This document shows positions 38,459 through 48,140 of a stretch of DNA of 58,106 nucleotides, in pieces. The number at the start of each line of letters is the position of its first letter. Position 1 is the stretch's first letter. Made by a program: the position numbers and the translations under genes. The stretch spans positions 929,023 through 987,128 of the forward strand of contig NW_008705567.1 in assembly GCF_000186865.1 (NCBI RefSeq). The letters are read 5' to 3'. Source of the DNA: Aureococcus anophagefferens (lineage: Eukaryota; Sar; Pelagophyceae; Pelagomonadales; Pelagomonadaceae). A model generated the notes under the pieces. It did not search any database and was not told the DNA's origin. It worked only from the letters and a program-made list of their open reading frames with translations.

Positions 38459-39606
38459 ATGGACGGAGTCGACGCACCCCCGCCGGAGATGGAGCCGGCC
38501 GTCGAGCCGGACGAGCCGGAGGAGCACGCGGAAGCGCCGCCACCCGGGGAGCCGCCGGCTTCGTCCGCTCAGGCAGCCGTGGAAGCTCCGTCGCCGGACA
38601 CCGCGCGGGCAGCCGTGGAACCGCCGCCGCCGGACGCGCTCGCAGCCATGGACCCCCCGCCGCCGGACGCGGGCCTCGAGATGACCGCGCCGCGCGAGGA
38701 GCGCAAGGAGGACGCCGCCGCCGAGGATGACGACGACGGCGCGGACGCGGACGAGTCGCAGGTCTTCCTGCTCCACCCGCGCTTCGAGGCCCTGTCCATC
38801 AGGAGCGGCTTCAGCAAGGTCGAGCTCGAGGGCCTCGACGGCCCGCGGCTGCTGCGGACGTCGTTCCTGCTCTTCTCCATCCAGGTCGCGTGGTTCTCAG
38901 GGCAGCAAAAGAGAGCGAAATTCCCAACTTCAAAGGCTCCGATCTCGGCCGTTTTCCACTCGTTTTGGCTGATTTTTGGACGAGCGATCATCTCTCGGAA
39001 CGGTCTCGAAGCGTGGATGCTTTTTCCGGAACGCACGCGCGCGGAACACTCACGTTGAAGCGACGTTGAATCTCTCTTTTGCTGCCCAGGTGGTTCTTCG
39101 CGCTCGCGCTCCTCTTCGGCGCGGGCATGCTGAGCTTCGAGGCCCTCGGCGCGGACGGCGCTGCTGACGGCGCCGCGGGCATCTTCACGTTCGCGCTCGT
39201 GTCGCAGATCGTCGTGCTCGTCGTCTTCGCGGCGCTCCTCCAGATCGGCATCCGCGGCGTCGCGCGGCGCGACCCGGCGCTCTTCGGCCGCGTGACGTAC
39301 CTCCAGCTCTACCGCGTCGCCAACGTCCTGGCCGTCGTCCTCGTGGCGCTCCTCTGCGTCGCGTCCGTCGCCGCGATCCGCGCGGGCGTCCGCCGGCGGC
39401 GCACGCGCCTCGGCACGCTCCTCCTCGTCGTCCAGCTCGGGGCCCTGGCCGCCAAGGTCGCGACGGTCGCCGTCGCCGTCGTCGTCGCCGGCCGCGCGCG
39501 CAACGCGTTCCTCGGCTTCGCCGCGGCGAAGCAGCGGCCCGCGCCCGCGCGGACGCCCTACGCGGGCGCGCCCCGGAAGCGGCCGCCGCCGGACAGCTTC
39601 GTCTAG
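38459..39606 (+). CDS. Multi-pass membrane protein, unknown family
   Basis: Exons 38459-38889 and 39090-39606 give 315 aa; the intron is an introner. The first 105 residues are Pro/Glu/Ala-rich with near-repeats (AAVEAPSPDTARAAVEPPPPD...). Four hydrophobic helices follow: LLFSIQVAWFFALALLFGAGM, IFTFALVSQIVVLVVFAALL, LAVVLVALLCVASVAAI and LLLVVQLGALAAKVATVAVAVVVA. They are joined by short basic loops and end with a basic cytosolic tail. I recognise no family. The introner lies in the codons of the first helix, and splicing restores VA-WFFALALLF. Confidence 0.75.
38890..39089 (+). mobile_element. Introner element, family A, in the membrane-protein gene (200-nt GT-AG intron)
   Basis: Target copies GTGGTTCT at 38890-38897 and 39090-39097 are identical. 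The 192-bp element begins CAGGGCAGCAAAAGAG and ends CTCTTTTGCTGCCCAG (a 14-bp perfect inverted repeat). It differs from the copy in the ABC1 kinase gene at only a handful of positions by eye, which suggests recent activity. Confidence 0.95.
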
Positions 39607-39611
39607 GGCTA

Positions 39612-41417
39612 TTATGACGCAGTTTCGGCGGCCGCGTCCGAGGCGACTTCGGCGGCGCTCTCGGCCTCGGCCGCGCGCAGCAGCCAGCTTTTGGTTTCTT
39701 CGAGTTGTTCGCGGTCTTTTTCCTCGCCGCGTCGGAGGTACGCAGCGCTCTGATACGCCGCGTACTCCCGCTCGCGCCCCGGCAGCGGCGTCTCCTCGCC
39801 CACCGTGTACAGCGCCTTGCCGCCGCCGCTCGCCGTATAAAAGCCGTCGAAGTCGCCCGCGGCCTCCTCGCCCGCCGCGTACGGCACCTGGCCGCCGCCG
39901 TCGCCGCCGATCGGGCGGCCGAAGCCGCCCGCGGCCTGAAGACGCTCGAGCTCTTCCACGGCGGCGGCGGCGCGCTGCTCGTGGGCGTAGTCCGCCTCGC
40001 TGTAGCCGATCGGGGGGCTTCGGCCGCCCGCGGCCTGCAGACGCTCGAGCTCTTCAACGGCGGCGGCGGCGCGCAGCTCATGGGCGTAGCTCATGGGTCC
40101 GTCGCCGCCCGCGGCCGCGGCGTTCGGCGCCGGCGGCGCGGCGGGCCCGGGAGAGCGGGCGGCGGCGTCCCTTGAGCGCCGCTCCGCCTCCGCTTCCTGG
40201 GCCGCCACGACGGCCCGCGCGCGCTCCGCCTCGGCCGCGGCGAGCGCTTCGGGCTGGAAGTCGCGCATTGCGTTCTCCGCGAGGACTTGGACGGTGGGTA
40301 CCGCCGTCTCCGGGGCCTCGTTGGCCGCCTTGTACAGCGCGCGCCCCAGGATCGGGCCGTGCTCCTTGATGAGCGCGGCGAGCGAGCGGCTCGCCGACGC
40401 CGGCGCCGCGGGTCGGCTCGGAACCGGCCGCGCCTCCGACTCTCGCCGCGCGCGCACCTCCGCCCTGTGCGCCGCCTCGAGCCCCCTTGCCGCCGCCTCG
40501 AGCCTCTCGGCCTCCGCCTCGAGCCGCTCCGCCTCCGCTTCCTGGGCCGCCACGAGCCTCTCCGCCTCGGCCTCGGCGCGCGCCTCGGCCTCCTCTCGCG
40601 CGCGAGCGTCCGCGGCTTTCTGCCGCGCCTCCGCCTCTTCTCGCGCGAGCCGCTCCGCTTCCTTGAACGCCTCGTACTCCTCCTCGCGCCCCGGCATGGG
40701 CGTCTCCTCGCTCACCGCGTAGAGCGCCGGGTCGCCGCCGTCGGCGGCGCGAGCGGCGGCGACGGCGGCGGCGAGGCGCTGCATGCGTCCCACGGGCGGC
40801 GCCGCCGCCGGGGCCTCCTTGCCCGCCTTGTACAGCGCGCGCCCCGCTTTCGGGCCGTGCTCCTTGATGAGCGAGATGAGGGAGCGCTCCGCGGGCGCGG
40901 GAGGCGGCGCGACGGCGGCGGCGCGCGAGGCTCGGCTCGGAAGCGGGCGGGCCTCCGCCTCTTCTCGCGCGAGCGCCTCCTCCGCCTCTTGCCGCGCGCG
41001 CTCCTCCCCCGCCTTGCGCGCCGCCTCGAGCCGCTCCGCCACCTCGGCCTCGGCGCGCGCCTCGGCCTCTTCTCGCGAGAGCTCGATGGTCGCGCGCAGC
41101 TCGTCGTTGAGCGCCTGGAGGTCGGCGACGAGGTGGCGCACCTCCGAGTCCTTTTCGGCGGCGCGCGAGACCTGGCTCGGAAGCGGCACCTCGACGGGCG
41201 GCACGCCGTGCAGCGTCTCGTAGAAGTAGTGCTCCAGGCCGGCACCGCTCGTGTGGTTCTCCTCGTCGATCAGAGACAAAACGGCGGCGAGGTCCAGGTC
41301 GTTCGCGATCACGCGCGTCGTCAACACGCGCGCGCCGCGCGCCGCGCCGCGCGCGTCGAGCGGCGCGAAGCCCAGCGCGAGCTGCGCGAGGAGGGGCGCG
41401 AACAGGAGAGCTCGCAT
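39612..41417 (-). CDS. Repetitive coiled-coil plastid protein
   Basis: 601 aa. The leader MRALLFAPLLAQLALGFAPLDARG carries GFAP, a textbook plastid-import motif of red-derived secondary plastids. The protein is built of paired modules: SLISLIKEHGPKAGRALYKAG and SLAALIKEHGPILGRALYKAA; ALYAVSEETPMPGREEEYEAF and ALYTVGEETPLPGREREYAAY; two copies of YAHE-RAAAAVEELERLQAAGG. They are linked by long Glu/Ala/Arg single helices (EEAEARAEAEAER...). I do not recognise the family. The order of modules suggests internal duplication. It is 5 bp from the stop of the convergent membrane protein gene. Confidence 0.7.
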   Translation of the reverse strand: MRALLFAPLLAQLALGFAPLDARGAARGARVLTTRVIANDLDLAAVLSLIDEENHTSGAGLEHYFYETLHGVPPVEVPLPSQVSRAAEKDSEVRHLVADLQALNDELRATIELSREEAEARAEAEVAERLEAARKAGEERARQEAEEALAREEAEARPLPSRASRAAAVAPPPAPAERSLISLIKEHGPKAGRALYKAGKEAPAAAPPVGRMQRLAAAVAAARAADGGDPALYAVSEETPMPGREEEYEAFKEAERLAREEAEARQKAADARAREEAEARAEAEAERLVAAQEAEAERLEAEAERLEAAARGLEAAHRAEVRARRESEARPVPSRPAAPASASRSLAALIKEHGPILGRALYKAANEAPETAVPTVQVLAENAMRDFQPEALAAAEAERARAVVAAQEAEAERRSRDAAARSPGPAAPPAPNAAAAGGDGPMSYAHELRAAAAVEELERLQAAGGRSPPIGYSEADYAHEQRAAAAVEELERLQAAGGFGRPIGGDGGGQVPYAAGEEAAGDFDGFYTASGGGKALYTVGEETPLPGREREYAAYQSAAYLRRGEEKDREQLEETKSWLLRAAEAESAAEVASDAAAETAS

Positions 41418-41575
41418 CGTCGTGCGTGTGCCGCCGGAATTCGAGTTGGAACACAGAGTGCAAGTTTACCTTCAACCGCTCGCTACTTCGTCGCTGCGAG
41501 ACCTGGTGGCTCCCAGGCCACCCCCCAGCCCGCCAGCCCCCGAGGTCTCGGACCGCATCGTAAACGCCAGCTAAC

Positions 41576-43053
41576 TTATCGCCCGACGGCGTAGGCGGAC
41601 ATCTGGGGCTGGGTCCGCTCGATCTCGCGGCGCGCGGCGTCGTCGGAGCCCGACGTCTGGGGCCGGGAGCCCTCGGGCGTGCCGCTCGGGTCGCCGTCGA
41701 CGCGGCCGCGGAAGGCGCTGAGGTCGTCCCGGAAGGCGCCCCGCGAGTTCGGGCGGCTCGCCGGCCCGTCGAGGGGCGGGAGGAAGCCCGCGCCGAAGTC
41801 GTCGAGCGCGCGCTCGTCCTCGTCCAGGTCGCGCGCGACCTCGATGTCGGGCCGCGCGGCCTCCTCACCCTCGGACGCGTCCGTGGAGTCGCCGTCGTCC
41901 CGGTCGCGCGCGAGCTGGAAGGCGGCGACGCTCAGGCCCTTGGTCGCGAGCCGCTTCTCGACGGCCTTGAGCCTGGGCAGGAAAAGAGTGATTCAACATC
42001 GCTTCAACGTGAGTGTTCCGCGCGCGCGCGTTCCGGAAATAGCATCCACGCTTCGAGACCGTTCCGAGAGATGATCGCTCGTCCAAAAATCAGCCAAAAC
42101 GAGTGGAAAACGGCCGAGATAGGAGCCTTTGAAGTTGGGAATTTCGCACTCTTTTCCTGCCCTGCCTTGAGCTTCGCCATGGCCTCGAGCTCGCGCTTGC
42201 GCTTCTCCTCCGCGGCCTTCTTCGCCTCGCGCTTGCGCCGCGCCTTGGCCGCCTTCTTGTGCTCCTCGTAGATGCGCTCGAGCTCGAAGATCCAGCGGGG
42301 CGTCTCCTCTTCGAGCGCGACGGCCGTGATGCCGACGCGCGTCAGATCCGCGAGGCGCTCGTCGACCCAGGTGCGGAAGGCCTGGTCCGACCACATGCCC
42401 ATGATCGCCAGCCCGTCGACGCGGTAGGCGTCGAAGACCTTGAGCCAGGAGGTGAGGTGCGCGACCTTGACGCGCTTCCCCGCCGACAGGAAGAACGCGT
42501 GCGCGTCCTTGACGGTCCAGCCCTTGATGGGGTAGACCGTGTCCATCAAGAGCGTGTTCAGGTCCCGCGGCGTCCTGTCGTCGCCGCTCCGCAGGTTCAC
42601 GTCGACGCCGGCCTCGATGAGGCACTCGACGACCTCGTGGCGGTTCGGGTACCGCCCGTTGTCCGGCCGGACCGCGAGGTGCAGCATGGTCTCGCCGTCG
42701 GGCTCGCCGCCGTAGGACTTGGGGCCCCAGGTGATGTAGCGGAAGCCGCCGTAGGCCTTCTCCTTCGTCGCGAGGTTGACGTTCGCGCCCTTGCGCTCGT
42801 AGACGGTACGCAGCCTAAAGACGTCGCCGAGCCGCATGGCCTCCAGCGCCTCCATCTGCCAGGACGACCGCGGCACGGGCGTGTGGAGCCGGTTCCGCTT
42901 CTTGCCAAAGGCCGGGTAGTCCTCCTCGGACGAATCGGTGTCGCTGTGGACGCGCAGGTCGGGGTTCACGCGCGCCTCCTCGAGCTCCTTCTTCTTGCTG
43001 ACGGCCATGGAGTGGCGCGTCGTCGCCTCGGACTTGCGGTGCCGGGGAGGCAT
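41576..43053 (-). CDS. Ankyrin-like repeat protein with basic coiled coil
   Basis: Exons 43053-42173 and 41972-41576 give 425 aa; the intron is an introner. The N-terminus is basic (MPPRHRKSEATTRHS) with an acidic patch (DTDSSEEDYPAF). Ankyrin-type signatures follow (ETMLHLAVRPDNG, HEVVECLIEAGVDVNLRSGDDRTPRDLN), about two to three units. Then come a region with WLKVFDAYRVDGLAIMGMW and WVDERLADLTRVGI, a strongly basic single helix (KKAAKARRKREAKKAAEEKRKR) interrupted by the introner, and a disordered acidic C-terminus. A protein-protein adaptor is likely. Head-to-head with the ABC1 kinase gene at 202 bp. Confidence 0.8.
41973..42172 (-). mobile_element. Introner element, family A, in the ankyrin-like gene (200-nt GC-AG intron)
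   Basis: On the gene strand perfect target copies GCTCAAGG flank a 192-bp element that begins CAGGGCAGGAAAAGAG and ends CTCTTTTCCTGCCCAG. These are inverted repeats with a compensating change in both ends (GCAGG/CCTGC rather than GCAGC/GCTGC). GC donor from the target, AG from the element. Splicing gives MAK-LKAVEKR. Confidence 0.94.
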
Positions 43054-43255
43054 GGTCGCTTGTTGGTTTTTGTCTCGTCTGCTTCGTGGCCGCGGCGCTC
43101 GCGGCGGTCGGGTGCGGCCAACGCTGCCCGACGGCGCAGGCGGCGGTGGCAACGATTTTGTTGAACGGCACGGACGGCCTGATCTGCGCTGGCATTCCTC
43201 GTCACCGACGAGCCTCGAACCTCGCACCAGCATCGCGCCCGGCTCCGCTGTCGCG
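43054..43255. promoter_or_regulatory. Divergent promoter region
   Basis: A 202-bp gap between the ankyrin-like gene (minus) and the ABC1 kinase gene (plus). No motif assigned. Confidence 0.35.
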
Positions 43256-45840
43256 ATGAAGGTGCCGCTCCTGATCGCGCTGCCGCTCGTCGGCGGCTTC
43301 GTGGCGCCGCAGCGAAGCCCCAAGACCACGCAGCGCCTCCGCGCGTCCGTCGACGACGTCCTGCCGCAGCTCCGGCAGCTCTACGACGCCGGCGTCGCCG
43401 CGCTCCCGGCGCAGCCCTTCGCCGGCATCGCGCTTCCGGACGGCATCGCGCTCCCGGACGGCGTCGCGCTCCCGGCGGCCGCGGCGCCCGCGCTCGCCGA
43501 CGCCGCGGCGCGCGCGGCGGCGCTCGCGGAGAACCCGGCGGCGATCCCCGCGGCCGCGATCGGCCTGAGCGCCGCGACGATGGCCGCGAGCGGCGTCGCG
43601 CTCTTCGCGCGCATCGGCGAGGACGAGGGCGCCGCCGGCGACGTCTACCCGTCCGGCCGCTACGACCCGGAAGCCGCGGCGCGCTACTTCTCGCGGCGCC
43701 CCCTGCAGACGCTGCGGCGCTTCGCGGCCATCGCGGGCCCGAGCGCGGGCTTCGGCGCGCGCGTCGCGCTGGACGTCGCCACGGGGAATACGCAAACCAA
43801 CGAGGCGACACGCGCCGCCGAACTCCTGGCGATCCTCGCGGCGCTCGGGCCGACGTTCATCACAGGGCAGCAAAAGAGAGCGAAATTCCCAACTTCAAAG
43901 GCTCCGATCTCGGCCGTTTTCCACTCGTTTCGGCTGATTTTTGGACGAGCGATCATCTCTCGGAACGGTCTCGAAGCGTGGATGCTTTCTCCGGAACGCG
44001 CGCGCGCGGAACACTCACGTTGAAGCGACGTTGAATCACTCTTTTGCTGCCCAGGTTCATCAAGGTCGGCCAGGCGCTGTCCATCCGCTCGGACCTCCTG
44101 AGCGAGGCCTACTGCGAGGCGCTGGCGACGCTCCAGGACGCCTGCCCGCCCTTCGACGACGCCGAGGCGCGCGCGCTCATCGCCGCGGAGCTGGGCGTCG
44201 GTCGCGCGGCGGACGTCTTCGACGAGCTGACGCCGACGCCCATCGCGTCCGCGTCGTTGGGCCAGGTCTACCGCGGCTACGTGGACGACGGCGACGAGCG
44301 CGTGCGCGTCGCCGTCAAGGTGCAGCGGCCCGACGTCGCGGAGACCATCGCGCTCGACCTGCACCTCTTGCGGGTCGTCGGCGCGCCGCTCCGAAAGATC
44401 GCGAACCTCAACACGGATTTGGTGGGCATCGTCGACGCCTGGGGCGTGCGCTTCGTCGACGAGCTCGACTACCGGCGCGAGGCCAAGAACGCGCGCAACT
44501 TCATCGACTCCATTTCGCAAACGCCTCTGGCGGACGCGGTCTTCGCGCCGAAGCCCGTGGAAGCGGCGTCGTCGCGCCGCGTGCTCGCGACGCGGTGGGT
44601 CGACGGCCAGCGCCTGGACGCGGACGTGGGCGCCGACGACGACACGGCGCGGAAGCGCGTCTCGGCGCTCTGCGGCGTGGCCATGAACGCGTACCTGACG
44701 ATGATGCTCGAGACGGGTTTGCTGCACGCGGATCCGCACCCGGGGAACCTCATCGTGGAGGCGGACACGGGGCGCCTCGCCATCCTCGACTGGGGTCTGG
44801 TGACGGAGCTCGACCCGGGGCTCCAGGTGGCCTACATCGAGCACATCGCCCACCTCGTGGCCAAGGACTACGCGTCCGTGCCGGCGGATCTCGTGAAGCT
44901 CGGGTTCGTGCCCGAGGGCTACGAGGAGGCCATCGCGGGCGGCGACGCCGTGCAGGTGCTGTCCGACGTCTACACGGCCTTCGCGGGCGGCGGCGGCGCG
45001 GCCAAGATCGACGTGCCGGAGGTCGTCGGCCAGATGCGCGCGTTGGCGGACCGCCAGGGGAACCTGTTCCGGCTGCCGCCGTACTTCGCGTACATCGCGC
45101 GGGCGTTTAGCGTGCTGGAGGGCATCGGCCTCCAGAACGACCCGGACTACGCCATCGTCGGCGAGTGCCTGCCCTACGTGTCCCAAAGGTTGTTGTCGGA
45201 CCCGTCGCCGCGGGTCGCCGCCGCGCTCGACACGTTCGTGTACGGCGCCGAAGGCGACGGCCACGAAAGCCGCCGCGTCGACTCGCAGCGGCTCAACTAC
45301 CTGCTGGACGGGCTCCAGTCCTACACGGCGGCGGAGACGGCGTCGGCGGAGATCGCCGGCGGCGACGCGCGGGCCGCGTCCGACGACGCGCTCGGCGTCG
45401 CGCGGAAGCTCGCGGACCTGCTCCTAGCCGACGGCGGCGCGCCGACGCCGCTCCAGGCCATCGTCGAGCGCGAGTTCGCCAAGCTTCTAGGCGCGTCGGC
45501 GCGCACGTCCTTCGCCGAGGCGCGCAAGAGCCGCGCGGGCGTGCTCGCCGCGACGCTCGTCGACCCCTTCGGGGTTTTAGAACCCATCGCCAAGTCGAAG
45601 CTGTTGGCGCCGGACCGCGACGACAAGATGGCGCTCGCGACGCTGTCCCGCGTCGCGTCCAAGGCGTCGCCGGAGCTCGCGTCGTCCGTCGGCGCGCTCG
45701 ACGCGCTGTCCGCGGACGACCAGCGGCGCGCGCTCGGCGAGCTCGCGGACATCCTCTGGCGGAACCGCGCCGGCGCGTCCCTCGCCGCGCGGCGCATCGC
45801 GACCCAGGTCCTCACGCAGTCCGCCGCGCGCATCCAGTAA
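43256..45840 (+). CDS. ABC1/ADCK (UbiB-like) atypical kinase, plastid-targeted
   Basis: Exons 43256-43854 and 44055-45840 give 794 aa; the intron is an introner. The leader MKVPLLIALPLVGGFVAPQ has a signal peptide and GGFVAP. The kinase core is complete: KVGQ at residues 203-206 within LGPTFIKVGQALSIRSDLL (the family-defining KxGQ motif), ASASLGQVY (Ala-rich loop), VAVKVQRP (Lys), LDYRREAKNA, TRWVDGQRL, LLHADPHPGNL (catalytic loop) and ILDWGLV (metal Asp). Plant plastid ABC1Ks sit in plastoglobules and influence prenylquinone and tocopherol metabolism. That is a likely role here. A C-terminal helical domain of about 200 residues follows. The introner sits just before the codon of the KxGQ lysine. 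Confidence 0.93.
43855..44054 (+). mobile_element. Introner element, family A, in the ABC1 kinase gene (200-nt GT-AG intron)
   Basis: Identical target copies GTTCATCA lie at 43855-43862 and 44055-44062. The 192-bp element runs CAGGGCAGCAAAAGAG to CTCTTTTGCTGCCCAG. Splicing from the target GT to the element AG restores LGPTFI-KVGQ, a motif universal in the family. This is the strongest proof of the splice model in this window. Confidence 0.96.
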
Positions 45841-46072
45841 GAGACGACGACCAAATACAAGCGGCGAGCGCACCGCGATACACGCCAGCGGCGCCGTCCG
45901 CGCCGCCGCGTCGAGCGCGTCGCCGCCGCGCGTCGCGGCGAGGGGCTCGGCAACGTTCGACAAGTCGTTCGACTTCGCTTGTTGAAGGGCACTTGAGGCC
46001 GGCCTGAACTTCTGAGCGTGAATTATGGGCTGAAGCGCCACGTTCTCCGAGTCGTGCTTGCCACCGCCGCGA
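45841..46072. other. Intergenic region, tandem genes
   Basis: 232 bp between the ABC1 kinase stop and the MFS start, both on the plus strand. AT content rises after 45960. Presumed 3' UTR plus promoter; no gene seen. Confidence 0.4.
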
Positions 46073-47269
46073 ATGGCGTGCTCGCCCGTGCACGCGCGCA
46101 AGCTCGCGGCCTACTGGTTCGTGTCCGTGGGCACGCTCGCGCTCCAGTACGCCTTCTCCATCATCTTCGTCGACCTGTTGGAGGCCTTCGACGGGAGCCG
46201 CGCGGCGACGGCCCTGGTCGGGTCGACGTGCGCGGGCGTCATGGACATGGCGGGCTACGCGTCGGGCGTCGCCGTCGCGCGGCGCGGCGAGCGGACCTGC
46301 GGCGCCGCGGGCGCGGTGATCTCCGGCGGCGCGCTCGTCCTCGCGAGCCGCGCGGGCGCGCTGTGGCACCTCTTCGTCACCTACGGCCTCGTCCTCGGCG
46401 TCGGCCAGTCGCTCGCTCTTTATAGCGGCGTCGTCTGCTGCAACAAGTGGTTCTCGAAGCGCTTGGCGCTCGCGTCGGCGCTGGCGAACACGGGCGCGGG
46501 CGTCGGGCCCTTCGCGATGCCGTATCTCTGGTCGGCGCTCCGGCGCGCGGGGGGCTGGCGCGGCGGCCTCGCGGGCCTCGGCGCCATCGTCTTCTGCCTG
46601 CTGGCGTCCGCGGCGTTGCAGCTCGCGCCGCCGCCCGCGGCGCCGCAGGACGCGGCGGCGGGGGACGCCGGCGCGCCGCTCTCGCGGCTGCCGGGCATCC
46701 GCCGGCTCTGCCGGACAACGTTCTTCTTCGGCTGGGGCTTCTGGACGCCGGCGGTGCACCTCGTCCGCCTCGGCCTCGACCGCGGCCACTCGCGGAGCCG
46801 GAGCGAAGCGCTTCTCACGATCCTGGGCGTCGGGGCGCTGACGACGCGCGTGCCCGTGGGGTCGCTCGGCGACCGCTTCGGGCGGAAGCTCGTCTTCTCG
46901 CTGGCCTGCGGCGTCTACGCGGCGACGCAGGCCGCCGTCGCCCTCTTCCAGGAGTCCTACGCGGGCCTCGCGGTCTTCTCGTTCCTCGTCGGCTCCTCGA
47001 TCGGCTCGCTCCTGTCGCTCGTGCCGACGCTGGTCATGGACGTTCCCGAGGTCGCGCGGTGCCCCGACGCGCTCGCGCGCGCGTCGGGCCTCGTGTGCTG
47101 CTTCCTCGGCGTCGGCGGCCTCGCGGGGCCCGTCGTCGCCGGCGCGCTCTTCGACGAGTACGGCTCCTACGTGCCGGGCTTCGGCTTCGGCGCGGCCATG
47201 CTCCTGGGCTGCGTGGCGGTCCTCAACGCGCCGGACCCACCGAAGGAGGTCGCGTTCGCGGGGGCGTAA
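46073..47269 (+). CDS. Major facilitator (MCT/SLC16 or oxalate-formate type) transporter
   Basis: 398 aa from MACSPVHARKLAAYW. Twelve hydrophobic segments are visible in two groups, separated by a Pro/Ala loop (QLAPPPAAPQDAAAGDAGAP). Family features: LALQYAFSIIFVDLLEAF in helix 1, GVGQSLALYSGVVCCNKWFSKRLALASALANTGAGVG in helices 4-5 (the NKWF-KRR-LA pattern of monocarboxylate porters), and VGSLGDRFGRKLVF after helix 8 (the MFS D-R-x-G-R/K loop). The substrate is likely a monocarboxylate or other organic anion, not determinable. A TTG extends the frame upstream, but ATG 46073 is the first ATG. Confidence 0.82.
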   Translation: MACSPVHARKLAAYWFVSVGTLALQYAFSIIFVDLLEAFDGSRAATALVGSTCAGVMDMAGYASGVAVARRGERTCGAAGAVISGGALVLASRAGALWHLFVTYGLVLGVGQSLALYSGVVCCNKWFSKRLALASALANTGAGVGPFAMPYLWSALRRAGGWRGGLAGLGAIVFCLLASAALQLAPPPAAPQDAAAGDAGAPLSRLPGIRRLCRTTFFFGWGFWTPAVHLVRLGLDRGHSRSRSEALLTILGVGALTTRVPVGSLGDRFGRKLVFSLACGVYAATQAAVALFQESYAGLAVFSFLVGSSIGSLLSLVPTLVMDVPEVARCPDALARASGLVCCFLGVGGLAGPVVAGALFDEYGSYVPGFGFGAAMLLGCVAVLNAPDPPKEVAFAGA

Positions 47270-47283
47270 CCTCGTTAGGACTC

Positions 47284-47835
47284 CTACCACGCGCTGGCCC
47301 CGGAGTCGAGGAGCGCGGTGAGCTCGTCCATGCGCGCGGCGTGGTCGACCGCGTGCGACGCCGGCGTGCCGGTCATCGCCCGCGTCACGTCCTCGTCGCC
47401 CGTGCTCGTCTTGTCGATGGCGCGCGGGCAGAACGCGAGGACGGGCATGCCCTCCTTGACGTCGCGGCCCGGCGGGACGGCGACGATGTTGACGAGGCGC
47501 CACTCGGCGTGCGACGAGCCGCCGGCGGTCGTGTAGTCCTCGTCCATCGACGACGTGGCGAAGCATCGCACCGCGGCTTTCGGGTCCGCGAACGCGACGG
47601 CGCGCTTCGCGTTGCCGGAACCGCCGCGCGACCGCTCGACGACGTATTTGGCCGCGCCGCCCGTCTGGAGGACCTTGGCGATGGAGACCGTGCGCTTGTC
47701 GCCCCACCCCTCGAACTCGGCGACGTAGCGCGTGGCGTCGACGCGATCCAGGGACTGCGCCTGCGTCAGGACTTCGCGGGCGACCGTACGGCCGAAGGAG
47801 TAGCCCTCGGACTGTTTTGCCGCCTTGTTCTCCAT
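47284..47835 (-). CDS. Hypothetical protein, mixed alpha/beta
   Basis: 183 aa from MENKAAKQSEGYSFGRTVA. One compact domain: YVAEFEGWGDKRTVSIAKVLQTGG, AKYVVERSRG, AVAFADPKAAVRCFATSSMDEDYT, EWRLVNIVAVPPGRDVKEGMPVLAFCP, then a helical end MDELTALLDSG. No signal peptide or membrane helix. I do not recognise the family. The ordered composition and strong third-position GC support a real gene. Confidence 0.6.
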   Translation of the reverse strand: MENKAAKQSEGYSFGRTVAREVLTQAQSLDRVDATRYVAEFEGWGDKRTVSIAKVLQTGGAAKYVVERSRGGSGNAKRAVAFADPKAAVRCFATSSMDEDYTTAGGSSHAEWRLVNIVAVPPGRDVKEGMPVLAFCPRAIDKTSTGDEDVTRAMTGTPASHAVDHAARMDELTALLDSGASAW

Positions 47836-48140
47836 CGCTGTGCCGGGGGAGGCGTTGACGAGACGGCCGAGAGGGAGGGCGGCGTGACGACGGAACTGTG
47901 TGTGAGAGAGCGTCAGTCGCTCTGGGAACTGTGCCAGTGGCAAAAAAAAAAAAAAACTTCGGTTCTTCCCTGCGCCCGGCCGCGGCTAAGCAAAAAAAAT
48001 GGCGTAGGCCTTGGCGTCTGGGAGCCCTCTGGGAGCATGACCTCGGTCCTCCGACGCTGGCGTCTTCGGAGACGCGTCGCCGAGCGAAGTCGGAAGATCC
48101 ACAAAAAAAAGCCCCAATTCGCAACACAAAATTCCCCCAT
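47836..48140. other. Intergenic region with A-tracts
   Basis: 305 bp between two minus-strand genes. It contains an A14 run near 47942-47955, an A8 run near 47991-47998 and another near 48101-48108, in otherwise GC-rich DNA. On the minus strand these are poly-T tracts upstream of the 183-aa gene, possibly nucleosome-excluding promoter elements. No gene seen. Confidence 0.5.
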
